From: Salmonella enterica subsp. enterica serovar Choleraesuis
GTDB lineage: Bacteria; Pseudomonadota; Gammaproteobacteria; Enterobacterales; Enterobacteriaceae
Assembly: GCA_022846635.1 (NCBI GenBank)
Contig: AP025685.1
Location: forward strand, 3,720,001-3,784,000
Direction: 5' to 3'
Length of the DNA: 64,000 nt
Numbering within the stretch: position 1 is the stretch's first letter; every line of letters starts with the position of its first letter. The position numbers were made by a program, and so were the translations under genes. Under the pieces are notes generated by a model, which was not told the DNA's origin, searched no databases, and saw only the letters and a program-made list of their open reading frames with translations. Shown here one piece after another: positions 55,525 to 64,000 of the stretch.

Positions 55525-56379
55525 TTAATCGTGTAAACGGGTTTCGATAGCATCCAGCAGTAGCGTTGCGGCCAGCAGGTCGGCGGCCCCACCGGGCGAG
55601 GCGTTGAGCACCAGCATCTCCCGGTCAAGGTGAGCAAGCGCCGCACGTCCCGCAGGTTGCCCGCAGCCACCAAAGGCCAGCACTCGTCGCGCTCCGCGCT
55701 GCATCGCCGCCATCCCTTCCCACCCAGCGCGTGACAGCACACAGGTATCGGCAAGGCTGGTCATAATGGCCATCAGCGCATCAAGCCTGGCGTGAGGCTC
55801 ACTCGCGCCGCGTTCACGGCTGCGGCGCAGCTGCGGTAAACCAAGTTCGGTCACGTGTGGAAAACCGCGCTGGGCTTCTTCACGCGCCCCCGGAACCTGA
55901 TAACGCTGGCAGGCCCGCTGACCTTTGCTGAAGTGAACCGGCGTGGCGCTATCGGGTAACCGCGCTATCGCGGCAGCGGCCTGGGCTATCTGCCGGACAT
56001 CTCCCCCTGGTGCGACCATCGCCGCACCGCTAACCAGTAATCCCAGCGCCCAGATAGCTCCCCGATGGGTGTTGACGCCTGCGGTGGCCTGCATCATTTG
56101 CGCTTCACCTTCCCGACCCAGTCGGCCAACGGCCTGGCGCAGAGCGACATCTGCCGGGCGCTGCCAGCACTCTGCGGCCAGGGCCTGAAATGTAGGGCGC
56201 AGGCTGAGGGCTGAACGCTCCATCAGCGCCAGGTCGAGATCCTGATGCGCTCCGCTGCCGCGTGCATCCACCAGGCCGGGCTTCGGCGTCAGCCGCGCCT
56301 CTTCAATCAGGCTCCAGCAGGCCAGATCCGCCAGCCGATGCGCGCGCGACGCGGAAACTATTTGAGGCTGTAGATTCAT
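55525..56379 (-). CDS. mdcB: Triphosphoribosyl-dephospho-CoA synthase MdcB
   Basis: 284 residues of the CitG/MdcB family; makes the prosthetic-group precursor from ATP and dephospho-CoA. Features: EEARLTPKPGLVDARGSGAH and a downstream QATAGVNTHRGAIWALG type segment. Start overlaps the mdcA stop by one base. Confidence 0.94.
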   Translation of the reverse strand: MNLQPQIVSASRAHRLADLACWSLIEEARLTPKPGLVDARGSGAHQDLDLALMERSALSLRPTFQALAAECWQRPADVALRQAVGRLGREGEAQMMQATAGVNTHRGAIWALGLLVSGAAMVAPGGDVRQIAQAAAAIARLPDSATPVHFSKGQRACQRYQVPGAREEAQRGFPHVTELGLPQLRRSRERGASEPHARLDALMAIMTSLADTCVLSRAGWEGMAAMQRGARRVLAFGGCGQPAGRAALAHLDREMLVLNASPGGAADLLAATLLLDAIETRLHD

Positions 56380-58034
56380 TACCAGCTCCGGAATTTTGCC
56401 GGTGGGTTATAAAGACCGCCTGACCACTCCACCAGATCGGCGACACTGCCTGCGGCCAGCAGAGAGCGGGTAGCCTCGCTACGGCGGATGCCAAGGTCTT
56501 CCGGGAAGACCACTTTGCCGCTGCGGCGCAGTTCAGCGACGCGCTGAGCATCCACGCCCAGGCCGATATCGGTTATCCCGGCCACTGCCGCAACCATCGC
56601 CCGCCGCTCTTCGGGATCGTCTGAACGGTACAGATAAGCGATGCCTTCCTCGGTCAAAACGTGGGTCACGTCGTCGCCGTAGATCATCACTGGAGCCAGC
56701 GGCATACCGGAGGTTTTAGCCACCTCGATGGCGTCGAGTTTCTCAACAAAGGTTGGCTTAACCCCCGCCTGGAAGGTTTCCACCATCTGCACCACCAGCT
56801 TGCGGCCGCGGAGCATAGGGTCGGAATCGGTTTTCATATTGAGCCATGCCGGAGTCGCATGGCGGCGGCCGTGCGGATCGTGGCCCATGTTCGGCGCGCC
56901 GCCGAAGCCGGAAAGGCGACCAACGGTGACGGTAGAGGAGTTGGCCAGGCCATCGACCTGAAGAGTGGAGCCGATAAACATATCGACCGCATACTGCCCG
57001 GCCAGCTGGCATAGCGCCCGGTTTGATCGCATTGCGCCATCGCTGCCGGTAAAGAACACATCCGGACGTGCGGCCACGTAGGCCTCCATACCCAGCTCAC
57101 CGCCGAAGCAGTGCACGCTCTCTACCCAGCCGCTTTCAATGGCCGGAATCAGCGTAGGATGCGGGTTGAGAGTCCAGTGTTTACAGATTTTGCCGCGCAG
57201 TCCCAGGCGTTCGCCGTAAGTCGGCAGAAGCAGCTCGATAGCGGCAGTGTTAAAACCAATACCGTGGTTGAGCGACTGCACCTGGTGTTCGGCGTAGATA
57301 CCTTTGATGGCCATCATTGCCATCAAAATATGTTCTTGTTTGATAAGGCGCGGGTCGCGGGTAAATAGCGGCTCGATAAAGAAAGGCTTATCCGCTACCA
57401 CCACGTAATCTACCCACGAGCCGGGAATATCGACGCGGGGCAAATCCGTTTCGTCATCCACCAGTTCGTTAACCTGAGCGATAACGATGCCGTCGTGGAA
57501 GGCTGCCGCTTCCACCAGCGCCGGGGTGTCTTCGGTGCTGGGGCCGGTATAGAGGTTGCCCTTACGGTCGGCTTTAAATCCTGCAACCAGCGCCACATTT
57601 GGCGCCAGATCCACATACAACCGGGCATAGAGTTCGATGTAGGTGTGAATGGCACCAATCTCGAGCTGACCATCCTCCAGCAATTGGGAGATACGCAGGC
57701 TTTGGGTTCCGGAAAATGAGAAGTCCAGCTTACGGGCAATACCCTTTTCGAAAATATCGAGATGTTCGCTGCGCCCGACGCTTGGCATAATCATATGCAG
57801 GTCGTGCAGGCGATTTGGGGAAACTTCAGCCAGGGAGCGCGATAAAAAATCGGCCTGTTTTTGGTTGTTTCCTTCCAGCACCACCCGGTCACCGGGGGCT
57901 ATCAGGGTTTCCATTAGCTCAACGATACGGTCCGTAGGGATAACCTTGCCTTTCAGACCGGTCGCCACCATTCGGCGCTGTTTTTCCGTCCGGCGAGTGT
58001 CCCATTGCCGCAGCGCGGTTTGTCCAGATAACAT
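56379..58034 (-). CDS. mdcA: Malonate decarboxylase alpha subunit MdcA
   Basis: 551 residues. Acetyl-S-ACP:malonate ACP-transferase that swaps acetate for malonate on MdcC. CoA-transferase-like fold: GDRVVLEGNNQKQADFLSRS near the N terminus, NHGIGFNTAAIELLLPTYGE in the middle, and GGAPNMGHDPHGRRHATPAW. First gene of the operon; AGGAGGTGAAAA precedes the ATG. Same length as the Klebsiella protein. Confidence 0.96.
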   Translation of the reverse strand: MLSGQTALRQWDTRRTEKQRRMVATGLKGKVIPTDRIVELMETLIAPGDRVVLEGNNQKQADFLSRSLAEVSPNRLHDLHMIMPSVGRSEHLDIFEKGIARKLDFSFSGTQSLRISQLLEDGQLEIGAIHTYIELYARLYVDLAPNVALVAGFKADRKGNLYTGPSTEDTPALVEAAAFHDGIVIAQVNELVDDETDLPRVDIPGSWVDYVVVADKPFFIEPLFTRDPRLIKQEHILMAMMAIKGIYAEHQVQSLNHGIGFNTAAIELLLPTYGERLGLRGKICKHWTLNPHPTLIPAIESGWVESVHCFGGELGMEAYVAARPDVFFTGSDGAMRSNRALCQLAGQYAVDMFIGSTLQVDGLANSSTVTVGRLSGFGGAPNMGHDPHGRRHATPAWLNMKTDSDPMLRGRKLVVQMVETFQAGVKPTFVEKLDAIEVAKTSGMPLAPVMIYGDDVTHVLTEEGIAYLYRSDDPEERRAMVAAVAGITDIGLGVDAQRVAELRRSGKVVFPEDLGIRRSEATRSLLAAGSVADLVEWSGGLYNPPAKFRSW

Positions 58035-58132
58035 TTTTCACCTCCTGATTCAGGCAATCTTCATGACTGTCTGGTGGTGCAAAAAGTATCCAACGCGAGG
58101 AAAAAACCATCAATTAAGCCTGGCGATCAATC

Positions 58133-58149
58133 ATTACTGTAAGAGTAAT
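58133..58149. promoter_or_regulatory. LysR-type dyad upstream of mdcA
   Basis: ATTACTGTAAGAGTAAT fits T-N11-A with 6-bp arms, 99 bases before the mdcA ATG. Probable MdcR site. The remaining part of the 316-base gap contains no gene. Confidence 0.65.
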
Positions 58150-58309
58150 AATTAAGCCATGATTATGTGATGCACCTCGCCCTTTAGCTCAGCGCTATCA
58201 ATTATGGCCGTGCTATTTTTTTAAAATTAGAGGACGGCACAGGGAGTGAAATAAATAGTGAGTGTTGCGGGTGGGAAGCGTAAATAGAGGAGTAAGGTTA
58301 GGTATCAAC

Positions 58310-58339
58310 GCTGTGGCGCGACTAATAAACCGCCACAGC
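58310..58339 (-). terminator. Hairpin downstream of the EEP-family gene
   Basis: GCTGTGGCG/CGCCACAGC (58310-58318/58331-58339), 12 bases past the end of the gene on the minus strand. No T-run, so termination is uncertain. Confidence 0.55.
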
Positions 58340-58350
58340 ATTGTTAACAC

Positions 58351-59271
58351 TTACTGATTTTTAATAATCATCTGCACCGGATAGTGGTCAGAATATTGGT
58401 CGGTAAATGAATCTTTCAGCACTTTGACCTCTGTTACATCATCTTTTAATGCCGGAGATACGTAGATAAAGTCATAGCGCAGCGGGGTTTTGGCCTGATC
58501 ATAAAATATTTTAGTCGGTGCGGTTGCCACAAAGGTATTAGGATATTTGAGTTTGAGCACATCAATATACCCTCGCGCCAGAATATTGCTCTGCACGGTA
58601 TAATCCATTTTGCCATTAACCAGATTATGCAGTATTGGCCGCTTACGCTCTTTCTCCTGGAGGTCTTTGACCATTACCGCCTCATTGTAGCCAGGCTTAT
58701 CGAGCGGAGAAAATGAGTTAAGGTCGCCCATTAATACCCATTTCCCCTGCGGGTCCGAACTATATTTCATCGAGTCGAGCAGCAGGTTTATTTCGGCAAC
58801 GCGTTTGTCTGTCCAAAAAGGATTAAGATGAGTCACGATAAAATGATAGCGACCAATATCGGCATACAGCGCGCCGTGCCAGAGGTTATCGAGAACCTTA
58901 TGCACATTGATGATGGGATATTTTGAAGTTATCGCTACCGGGAAAAATTCATCGTCTTTTGGGTCGGCAGACTCTTTAAGCAGTACTGCGTAAGGATGAC
59001 CGTAGCCGCGGGCAAATGTCTCGAGGGAATCGCGGGTAAAATGATTCATCTCTTGCCAGGCGATGATATCGGCATCCTGCTTCTTCGCCCACTCAATAAA
59101 TTTCTGCTTACCGGCGGTGTTATCTGATTTCATTCCCCAATAAGCGTTGTAGCTAATAATTTTTAATGTTGGCTGCTGTTCCAGCTCCTGAGCCATTGCC
59201 GGGGCCGCCGAGCCCAACATAACGCTTAATATTGCCGCCAGCCTGGCCGCGCGTTTAATTGCCTTCATCAC
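58351..59271 (-). CDS. Secreted endonuclease/exonuclease/phosphatase-family hydrolase
   Basis: 306 residues. Signal peptide to about residue 27 (SAAPAMA). DNase I-like fold with all expected catalytic elements: KIISYNAYWG (Asn), IIAWQEMNHF (Glu), IVTHLNPFW (His), LMGDLNSF (Asp/Asn), RYDFIYV (Asp) and YSDHYPVQM (Asp-His). The family includes nucleases, phosphatases and sphingomyelinases. Export suggests scavenging of phosphate-containing compounds or membrane lipid attack. Substrate unknown. Isolated gene with its own terminator-like hairpin. Confidence 0.8.
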   Translation of the reverse strand: MMKAIKRAARLAAILSVMLGSAAPAMAQELEQQPTLKIISYNAYWGMKSDNTAGKQKFIEWAKKQDADIIAWQEMNHFTRDSLETFARGYGHPYAVLLKESADPKDDEFFPVAITSKYPIINVHKVLDNLWHGALYADIGRYHFIVTHLNPFWTDKRVAEINLLLDSMKYSSDPQGKWVLMGDLNSFSPLDKPGYNEAVMVKDLQEKERKRPILHNLVNGKMDYTVQSNILARGYIDVLKLKYPNTFVATAPTKIFYDQAKTPLRYDFIYVSPALKDDVTEVKVLKDSFTDQYSDHYPVQMIIKNQ

Positions 59272-59409
59272 CCACTCCCTATCCTGAGTCTGTTATCCAT
59301 TAGATTGCGCTATAAAAATAGCGTCCGCTCTATCTATATTAAGAGCAGAAAAAAATTAAACGGCGATCCGACTGGCAAAAATAACAGCTGGTCATAAAAC
59401 GGGAGAGAT

Positions 59410-59438
59410 AAAAAAAGCCCCGGCTTAAGCTCGGGGCT
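59410..59438 (-). terminator. Rho-independent terminator of the UbiD-family gene
   Basis: Stem AGCCCCG/CGGGGCT (59416-59422/59432-59438); the A-run at 59410-59416 becomes a T-run on the minus strand. It lies just after the gene end. Confidence 0.9.
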
Positions 59439-59446
59439 GACAGAGA

Positions 59447-60949
59447 TTATAACTGGCTATTAAATCCGGGAATAAAACGCTCTACGTCCACTTCCAGAAA
59501 TTGGCTGCGCTGGAAATGTTCCTTTAATGCCCACGGAACCGTGCAGTCAAATATCGCCTTACAGGAGACGCCATGCGCCGGAATAGACGGGCTGTAGGCT
59601 GGATCGGCGGAAGGATCGAGCGGGTGGCAACGCACGCCGGGAATAAATATCGAATCGACATCGCCCTGATAACGGGTAGTCATTGCCCACATAACATCGC
59701 TTAAATCGAAGATATCTACATCCTCATCCACCAGCATGACGTGTTTTAGCTCGGAGAAAGCGGCGAAAGCCAATAGCGCGGCCTGGCGCTGACGTCCTTC
59801 ATCGTTAATGCTGCGTTTCTTAACCTGAATGACCGCCAGGTATTTACCGGTGCCAGGCGACGGGCAGTGAACGTTCTGCACAAAGCCCGGCATTGCCCGT
59901 TCGGTCATTTGCAAAATGCTGGCTTCAGTCGGGATTCCCGCCATATTGGTGTGTTCATCGCTCGGGCCAATACAGGTCTGCATGATAGGGTGGCGACGAT
60001 GGGTTATCGCTTTCACCTTGATAACCGGTACCTCGGCCTGGGCCGCGCCGGTATAGCCGGGAAACTCTGGCATCGCCTTACCGCTATTGGTGTTTTGGTC
60101 TTCCCGAACCCGCACGCCGGGCAGCACTTCGCCCTCAATGACAATTTCCGCATTCGCGATGGCGCGGGCATCCACTGTCAGGCATTGTGTCAGCTCAACC
60201 GCCTTGTTGCGCAACCGCCCGGCAATCGATAGCTCATCAAAGCCCAATGGCGTGGTTGGCGGCTCAAAGCAGGCACCGATCTCAATGGCCGGATCAACGC
60301 CAATGCTAACGGAGATTGGCAGCGGTTTACCCGCCTGCTCCGCTTTCTGACGAAATACGTCGATATGGCGGCCCGGAACAAAGTAAATCGAGATCTCGTC
60401 TTTGCTCTGCACGCACAGGCGGTGGATGGTCACATCAGATTCACCGGTTTGTGGGTCAGAGGCGTAGCACATGCCCAGGGTAAAGTACGGCCCGGCATCT
60501 TCCGGCGTATTAGTCGGCGCAGGCAGCAGGCGCAGAATATCAAAATCCGGGTCAGTGGCCCGGTGCACGACTTCCTGGCAAACCGCCTGGGACTGGGGAA
60601 TAACCACCGGCGCAATCGGTGATGACACGGCGTCTTTCAGCATCATCGCCAGCCGCTCTGGAGAAGTGCCAAACATGCGCGCCACCCGCTTGCGCGAAGA
60701 CAATACGCCGATAGCCACCCGCATATCGTCATAGCCTTTTATCCGGTTGAAAATCATCGCTGGCCCCTGACGGGTCGGACGCTGCACCGTACCGTGCGCC
60801 CCGACATAGCGGTAAACGCCGGAGAGTTCAGCCATCGGATCGACCGGCTCATCGGTAGTAATTAATTCATCTGGATAATCGGCCAGCAGCGCCAGCGCGC
60901 TGCGCAGAGAAGTAACTTGCGAAGGCTGGTCGGAGAAAGATTGTGACAT
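59447..60949 (-). CDS. UbiD-family decarboxylase, LpdC (gallate decarboxylase)-like
   Basis: 500 residues of the prenylated-FMN-dependent UbiD family. The N-terminal stretch (DPMAELSGVYRYVGAHGTVQ) and the segments LPAPTNTPEDAGPY, VTIHRLCVQSKDE, GIPTEASILQ and LVDEDVDIFDLSDVMW follow Lactiplantibacillus LpdC closely, as I recall that sequence. This supports a (poly)hydroxybenzoate substrate such as gallate or protocatechuate. The prFMN-making partner (UbiX/LpdB) is not nearby, so the chromosomal UbiX must serve. Divergent LysR gene is the likely regulator. Other aromatic acids cannot be excluded. Confidence 0.85.
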   Translation of the reverse strand: MSQSFSDQPSQVTSLRSALALLADYPDELITTDEPVDPMAELSGVYRYVGAHGTVQRPTRQGPAMIFNRIKGYDDMRVAIGVLSSRKRVARMFGTSPERLAMMLKDAVSSPIAPVVIPQSQAVCQEVVHRATDPDFDILRLLPAPTNTPEDAGPYFTLGMCYASDPQTGESDVTIHRLCVQSKDEISIYFVPGRHIDVFRQKAEQAGKPLPISVSIGVDPAIEIGACFEPPTTPLGFDELSIAGRLRNKAVELTQCLTVDARAIANAEIVIEGEVLPGVRVREDQNTNSGKAMPEFPGYTGAAQAEVPVIKVKAITHRRHPIMQTCIGPSDEHTNMAGIPTEASILQMTERAMPGFVQNVHCPSPGTGKYLAVIQVKKRSINDEGRQRQAALLAFAAFSELKHVMLVDEDVDIFDLSDVMWAMTTRYQGDVDSIFIPGVRCHPLDPSADPAYSPSIPAHGVSCKAIFDCTVPWALKEHFQRSQFLEVDVERFIPGFNSQL

Positions 60950-61085
60950 GGTTGCTCCCTGGCTGTTGAAGGTGCGAACAAATGCGGTTTAACGCGCGGA
61001 TGTTTAAAGTTTGCGCACAGCTGTGATAAGTGTCTAATAGTTGTTAGGCTGTTATTGATAACGATTTTTAATCAGAGAGGTTAGC

Positions 61086-61967
61086 GTGGATCTGCGGCAT
61101 CTGAACGCCTTTGTCACCGTGGCGGAACTGCTCCATTTTGGCCGGGCGGCAGTTCAGCTCAACATTGCCCAGCCGGCTCTGACTCAGCAAATAAAACTGC
61201 TGGAGCGGCGGCTGGATATGCAGCTATTCGTGCGCGATCGTCGCCACGTGGAGCTAACGCCGCAGGGCCAGCTGTTGCTACCGGAAGCCCGCGCCGCAGT
61301 GCGTCAGTACCAGCAATTTAGCGCAGCGGCGGCCAGCATCCGCCACGGCGCGCGCGGGATCCTGCGGGTAGGTTACGTCGGCTCTGCCATTCTCGACCCT
61401 GTCGTTACCGATCTGATTAACCGCTATCGCCAGCGCTTTGCCGAAATAGATACTCGGGTAGAGGAGCAACAGGTTGAAGCTCAGCTAGCTCTGCTGGAGG
61501 CCGGGCATCTGGATATCGCCATCGTCCGAGCTCCGTTTCCCAGGCCCGGCGGCGTTCAGTATCGCGAATTGCAGCGCCGCCCGCTGTGCGTAGTGCTACC
61601 GCGCGAGCACCCGCTGGCCGGGCAAGAGGTGATTAATCTGGCTGATCTCGGTGATGAACGCTGGATTATGCAGCAGGATCCGCCGGGCGTCGGGCTGGGC
61701 CACTCGGCGCTTAGCACCTGCCAGCGCGCCGGATTCACGCCCAGCGGTATTCATTTTGCCAGCGATGTGGCAATGGCCGTCGGATTAGTGGCAAGCGGCA
61801 TGGGCGTGGCGCTGGTGCCCGTAACCCAAAGCGTGATGGCGTTGCCCGCCGTGGTTTACAGGCCGCTGGACGACCCGCAGGCGGCGACTACACTTAATGT
61901 TGTCTGGCAACGACGCAGCGCAGCGGTAAGGGCTTTCTTACGATGTATGCCCAATAGTGCGGATTAA
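61086..61967 (+). CDS. LysR-type regulator of the UbiD-family gene
   Basis: 293 residues, GTG start at 61086 with AGAGAGG upstream. N-terminal HTH (FGRAAVQLNIAQPALTQQIK), then the ligand domain (RVGYVGSAILDPVVTDLI). Reads like the aromatic-acid subgroup (BenM/CatR-like). Divergent from the decarboxylase over 136 bases; I could not fix an operator there. Probably senses the hydroxybenzoate substrate. Confidence 0.85.
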   Translation: MDLRHLNAFVTVAELLHFGRAAVQLNIAQPALTQQIKLLERRLDMQLFVRDRRHVELTPQGQLLLPEARAAVRQYQQFSAAAASIRHGARGILRVGYVGSAILDPVVTDLINRYRQRFAEIDTRVEEQQVEAQLALLEAGHLDIAIVRAPFPRPGGVQYRELQRRPLCVVLPREHPLAGQEVINLADLGDERWIMQQDPPGVGLGHSALSTCQRAGFTPSGIHFASDVAMAVGLVASGMGVALVPVTQSVMALPAVVYRPLDDPQAATTLNVVWQRRSAAVRAFLRCMPNSAD

Positions 61968-62091
61968 GAAGTCGGGGGCGGATAATGCCCTTTTTCCCTA
62001 AACCCGCTGGCCGGTTGTTCCCCATACTCATTGGCGCGGTACCTTGCTACCCAACCTCCAATCCCCAACCCGCAAATGAAATGGATATCTC

Positions 62092-62673
62092 ATGTTATTA
62101 ATCGATCGCAAACGCTGGCAGAACCTGAGCGACAAGAAACCTCAATCCTCCCAACGCAGCCTGCTGCTGCTGGCCTTTGTCTTGCTGGCTGGCGGCATTT
62201 TGTGTATTGGTCATCCCTTTACTTCTGGCGTGGTTATCAGCGTCATTATCGGTACCCTGCTGGTGATTAGCGGGCTGGGTTTTATGATGGCTATGTTCTC
62301 GCACCGGGAGGGCAATCTGTGGCCATTTATTGGCGGCCTGCTGATTGGTATCGCCTGGCTTATTTTGGGTTATATGTTTATCACCGAGCCGCTGGCAGGG
62401 CTGGTTTCAATGGCAGTGGTGCTGGCGGCGCTGTTTTTTATGGGCGGCGTAGTGCGTCTGCTGGCCGGCTGGAAAATGCGTGAGCAGAGCGGTGGCTGGC
62501 TACAGCTGGTGGTGGGTATGCTCGATCTGGCTTTGGGCTGCATTCTGATCTCCAGCGGCCCGGCGGTGTCGGTTATGCTGTTGATGACGCTGGTTGGCAT
62601 CGAGATGCTGTTCAGCTCCGCCAGCCTGTTTGTAGTGGTGTGGCTGATAAGGAACAAGCAGCGTACGGCTTAG
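62092..62673 (+). CDS. HdeD-like membrane protein
   Basis: 193 residues with about six membrane helices (LLLLAFVLLAGGILCIGHPF onward), the DUF308/HdeD fold. HdeD in E. coli aids acid resistance at high cell density; here the role is inferred only by family. ATG at 62092; the longer frame from 62031 is in another phase and not conserved. Lies between the phenolic-acid genes and cybC with the terminator at 62681. Confidence 0.8.
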   Translation: MLLIDRKRWQNLSDKKPQSSQRSLLLLAFVLLAGGILCIGHPFTSGVVISVIIGTLLVISGLGFMMAMFSHREGNLWPFIGGLLIGIAWLILGYMFITEPLAGLVSMAVVLAALFFMGGVVRLLAGWKMREQSGGWLQLVVGMLDLALGCILISSGPAVSVMLLMTLVGIEMLFSSASLFVVVWLIRNKQRTA

Positions 62674-62680
62674 ATAGAAA

Positions 62681-62704
62681 TGCCAGCCGGGAACCCGGCT
62701 GGCA
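62681..62704. terminator. Hairpin between hdeD-like gene and cybC
   Basis: TGCCAGCCGGG-AA-CCCGGCTGGCA between convergent genes; strong G+C stem without a marked T-run. Confidence 0.7.
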
Positions 62705-62725
62705 TGCAGATAAGGCGAAGCAGAA

Positions 62726-63121
62726 TTAATCCTGACGATATTTTTTATGGTAAGTGCTGCGGGTCTGCTTAAACTCTTCTGCGGCCGCCTGAGCCTCCTT
62801 AACTTTCCCTTCATTCGCCAGCGTCAGCGCGCCGTCAATCTGGGCAATCAGGGTGTCCAGACCGTGGCGATAATCCACCATTTCCGGGCTGTCGGAGGCT
62901 TTACCTTCCAGAGAAGGCGGAGTGGACTTTTTAGAGTCTTCAGCCGCCTGTTTCATCGCGGTAAGTGCCGTTTTCATCTCACCCACATCATTGGTCTTAA
63001 GGACAATTTTAAAATTGTCGCCCAGGGTATCCATATCCTTTTCCAGCGCACTAGCCAGCGCATTGGTGCTGGTCAGAAATACGGCGGACAGGGTCATCAT
63101 CGCTAACAGAGTTTTACGCAT
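62726..63121 (-). CDS. cybC: Soluble cytochrome b562
   Basis: 131-residue precursor of the periplasmic four-helix haem protein. The ATG at 63121 follows AAGGTGAG. Signal peptide to LASTNALA-type cleavage (TSTNALA). Haem ligands are the Met of ALEKDM (residue 7 of the mature chain) and the His of STYHKKYRQD near the end. Next to tldE as in E. coli. Physiological role is unclear. Confidence 0.94.
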   Translation of the reverse strand: MRKTLLAMMTLSAVFLTSTNALASALEKDMDTLGDNFKIVLKTNDVGEMKTALTAMKQAAEDSKKSTPPSLEGKASDSPEMVDYRHGLDTLIAQIDGALTLANEGKVKEAQAAAEEFKQTRSTYHKKYRQD

Positions 63122-63207
63122 CGGCTCACCTTCTTTCACCCGCTTCGGCCTGGCCTTGTGCGGGCGTTATCGTTGTTGTCGAACAGGGCATAACGCGCCC
63201 ACGAAAA

Positions 63208-64000
63208 CTACTGACCGGCGATTTTCATCTCCGGCAGCAGAACAGAACCACACTGGATATTGCTACGCAGCTCAATATCGTCACCAATAGTGACCATATT
63301 GCGCCACATATCTTTCAGATTACCGGCGATAGTGATTTCACTCACCGGATACTGAATTTCGCCATTTTCGACCCAGAAGCCTGCCGCACCGCGTGAGTAG
63401 TCCCCGGTGATGGCGCTAACGCCCTGGCCCATCAGTTCAGTCACTACCAGGCCGGTGCCCATTTCTTTAAGCAGCGCGGCAAAATCTTTGCCCTGCCCGG
63501 CAATACGCCAGTTATGGATACCGCCCGCATGCCCGGTGCTCTTAAGCCCCAGCTTGCGCGCCGAATAGTTTGTCAGCAGCCACTGCTGCAATACGCCGTC
63601 TTTAATAATTTCCCGGTTATGGGTTGCCACGCCTTCGCTATCGAATGGCGAAGAAGCCAGCCCTTTCAGCAGATGTGGCCGTTCTTCAATAGTCAGCCAT
63701 TCCGGCAGGATCTGGGTTCCCAGCGCATCCAGCAGGAAAGTGGATTTGCGGTATACCGCGCCACCGCTGATAGCGCCAACCAGATGGCCGAACAGCCCGG
63801 TCGCCACTTCATTGGCAAAGATAACCGGCGCTTTCATGGTAGAAAGCTTGCGCGGAGCCAGGCGAGACAAAGTACGACGCGCGGTTTCGGCCCCCACCCA
63901 TTCCGGGCTTTGCAGATCTTCCAGCGCCCGGCCAATGGTGTAAGCGTAATCACGCTCCATGCTGCCATTATCTTCACCGATAACGCAGCTAGACAGAGAG
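63208..64000 (-). CDS. tldE: TldE/PmbA, metalloprotease subunit (5' end off window)
   Basis: Partner of TldD; the TldD/E protease matures microcin B17, degrades CcdA and processes some RiPP precursors. The visible 263 codons run from the window edge ([20 protein letters not shown]) to EMKIAGQ, matching the C-terminal part of the 450-residue family, including [31 protein letters not shown] and [15 protein letters not shown]. No stop is seen upstream, so the gene continues to the right. Confidence 0.96.
   Translation of the reverse strand, partial: SLSSCVIGEDNGSMERDYAYTIGRALEDLQSPEWVGAETARRTLSRLAPRKLSTMKAPVIFANEVATGLFGHLVGAISGGAVYRKSTFLLDALGTQILPEWLTIEERPHLLKGLASSPFDSEGVATHNREIIKDGVLQQWLLTNYSARKLGLKSTGHAGGIHNWRIAGQGKDFAALLKEMGTGLVVTELMGQGVSAITGDYSRGAAGFWVENGEIQYPVSEITIAGNLKDMWRNMVTIGDDIELRSNIQCGSVLLPEMKIAGQ

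Noticed and set aside
62031..62270. 79-codon frame overlapping the start of the hdeD-like gene
   Set aside because: Different phase from the well-supported membrane protein beginning at 62092 and no family match.
1..64000. tRNA or rRNA genes, intact insertion sequences or integrases
   Set aside because: Read for cloverleaf-like ends, transposase motifs and integrase signatures; none was convincing in the window.

Overview
This is a chromosomal segment of a non-Escherichia member of the Enterobacteriaceae (Klebsiella/Enterobacter/Cedecea-like; genus not fixed). Core proteins are nearly colinear with E. coli (LptF/G, PepA, HolC, ValS, YjgM, RraB, ArgI, PyrB/I, RidA, MgtA, NrdD/G, TldE), and the backbone order is that of the E. 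coli 95-97 min region. It differs by having miaE, padC and a complete malonate decarboxylase locus, and by lacking treRBC between mgtA and nrdD.

Layout. 0-7.4 kb: yjgR (cut by the left edge), a one-chain dihydroxyacetone kinase behind a structured leader, lptFG and pepA. 7.4-9.9 kb: an array of about 0.6-kb modular repeats lies between pepA and holC, followed by yqjI behind palindromic operators. 10.8-17.3 kb: holC-valS, a two-gene cassette (sodium:solute symporter plus eukaryote-like deoxynucleoside kinase) and yjgM. 17.3-27.2 kb: a chaperone-usher fimbrial island with a MarT/FidL-like membrane regulator pair, a LuxR-type regulator, pilin, three chaperones, a minor subunit, an usher and an adhesin. 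It is bracketed by a 24-bp direct repeat taken from the 3' end of the neighbouring lysR gene. 27.2-30.8 kb: lysR/padC (phenolic acid decarboxylation), an unknown membrane protein, miaE and rraB. 31-34.2 kb: argI with ARG boxes, pyrL-pyrB-pyrI with its attenuator, and ridA. 34.3-41.4 kb: mgtA with a proline-rich mgtL leader peptide, then nrdD and nrdG, separated by an inverted member of the same repeat family and a 248-bp tandem duplication.

41.5-62.7 kb is accessory DNA between nrdG and cybC. It holds a PliC-like lysozyme inhibitor and a PRD/EII-type regulator. Next is an eight-gene operon (PRD protein, Gly-rich SFCGS protein, DUF4312, DUF4311, DUF4310, amidohydrolase, DgaE-like lyase, DgaF-like aldolase). 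Then come mdcABCDEFGH with mdcR, a secreted EEP-family hydrolase, an LpdC-like UbiD decarboxylase with a divergent LysR regulator, and an HdeD-like protein. cybC and tldE (cut by the right edge) close the window.

The strongest candidates for an undescribed system are two. First, the DUF4310/4311/4312/SFCGS operon looks like a PTS-related importer joined to a deacylase, ammonia-lyase and aldolase route for an acylated amino-sugar acid. Second, the dispersed repeat family has several hairpins that change sequence but keep pairing between copies (covariation), and many of them present GGA in the loop.
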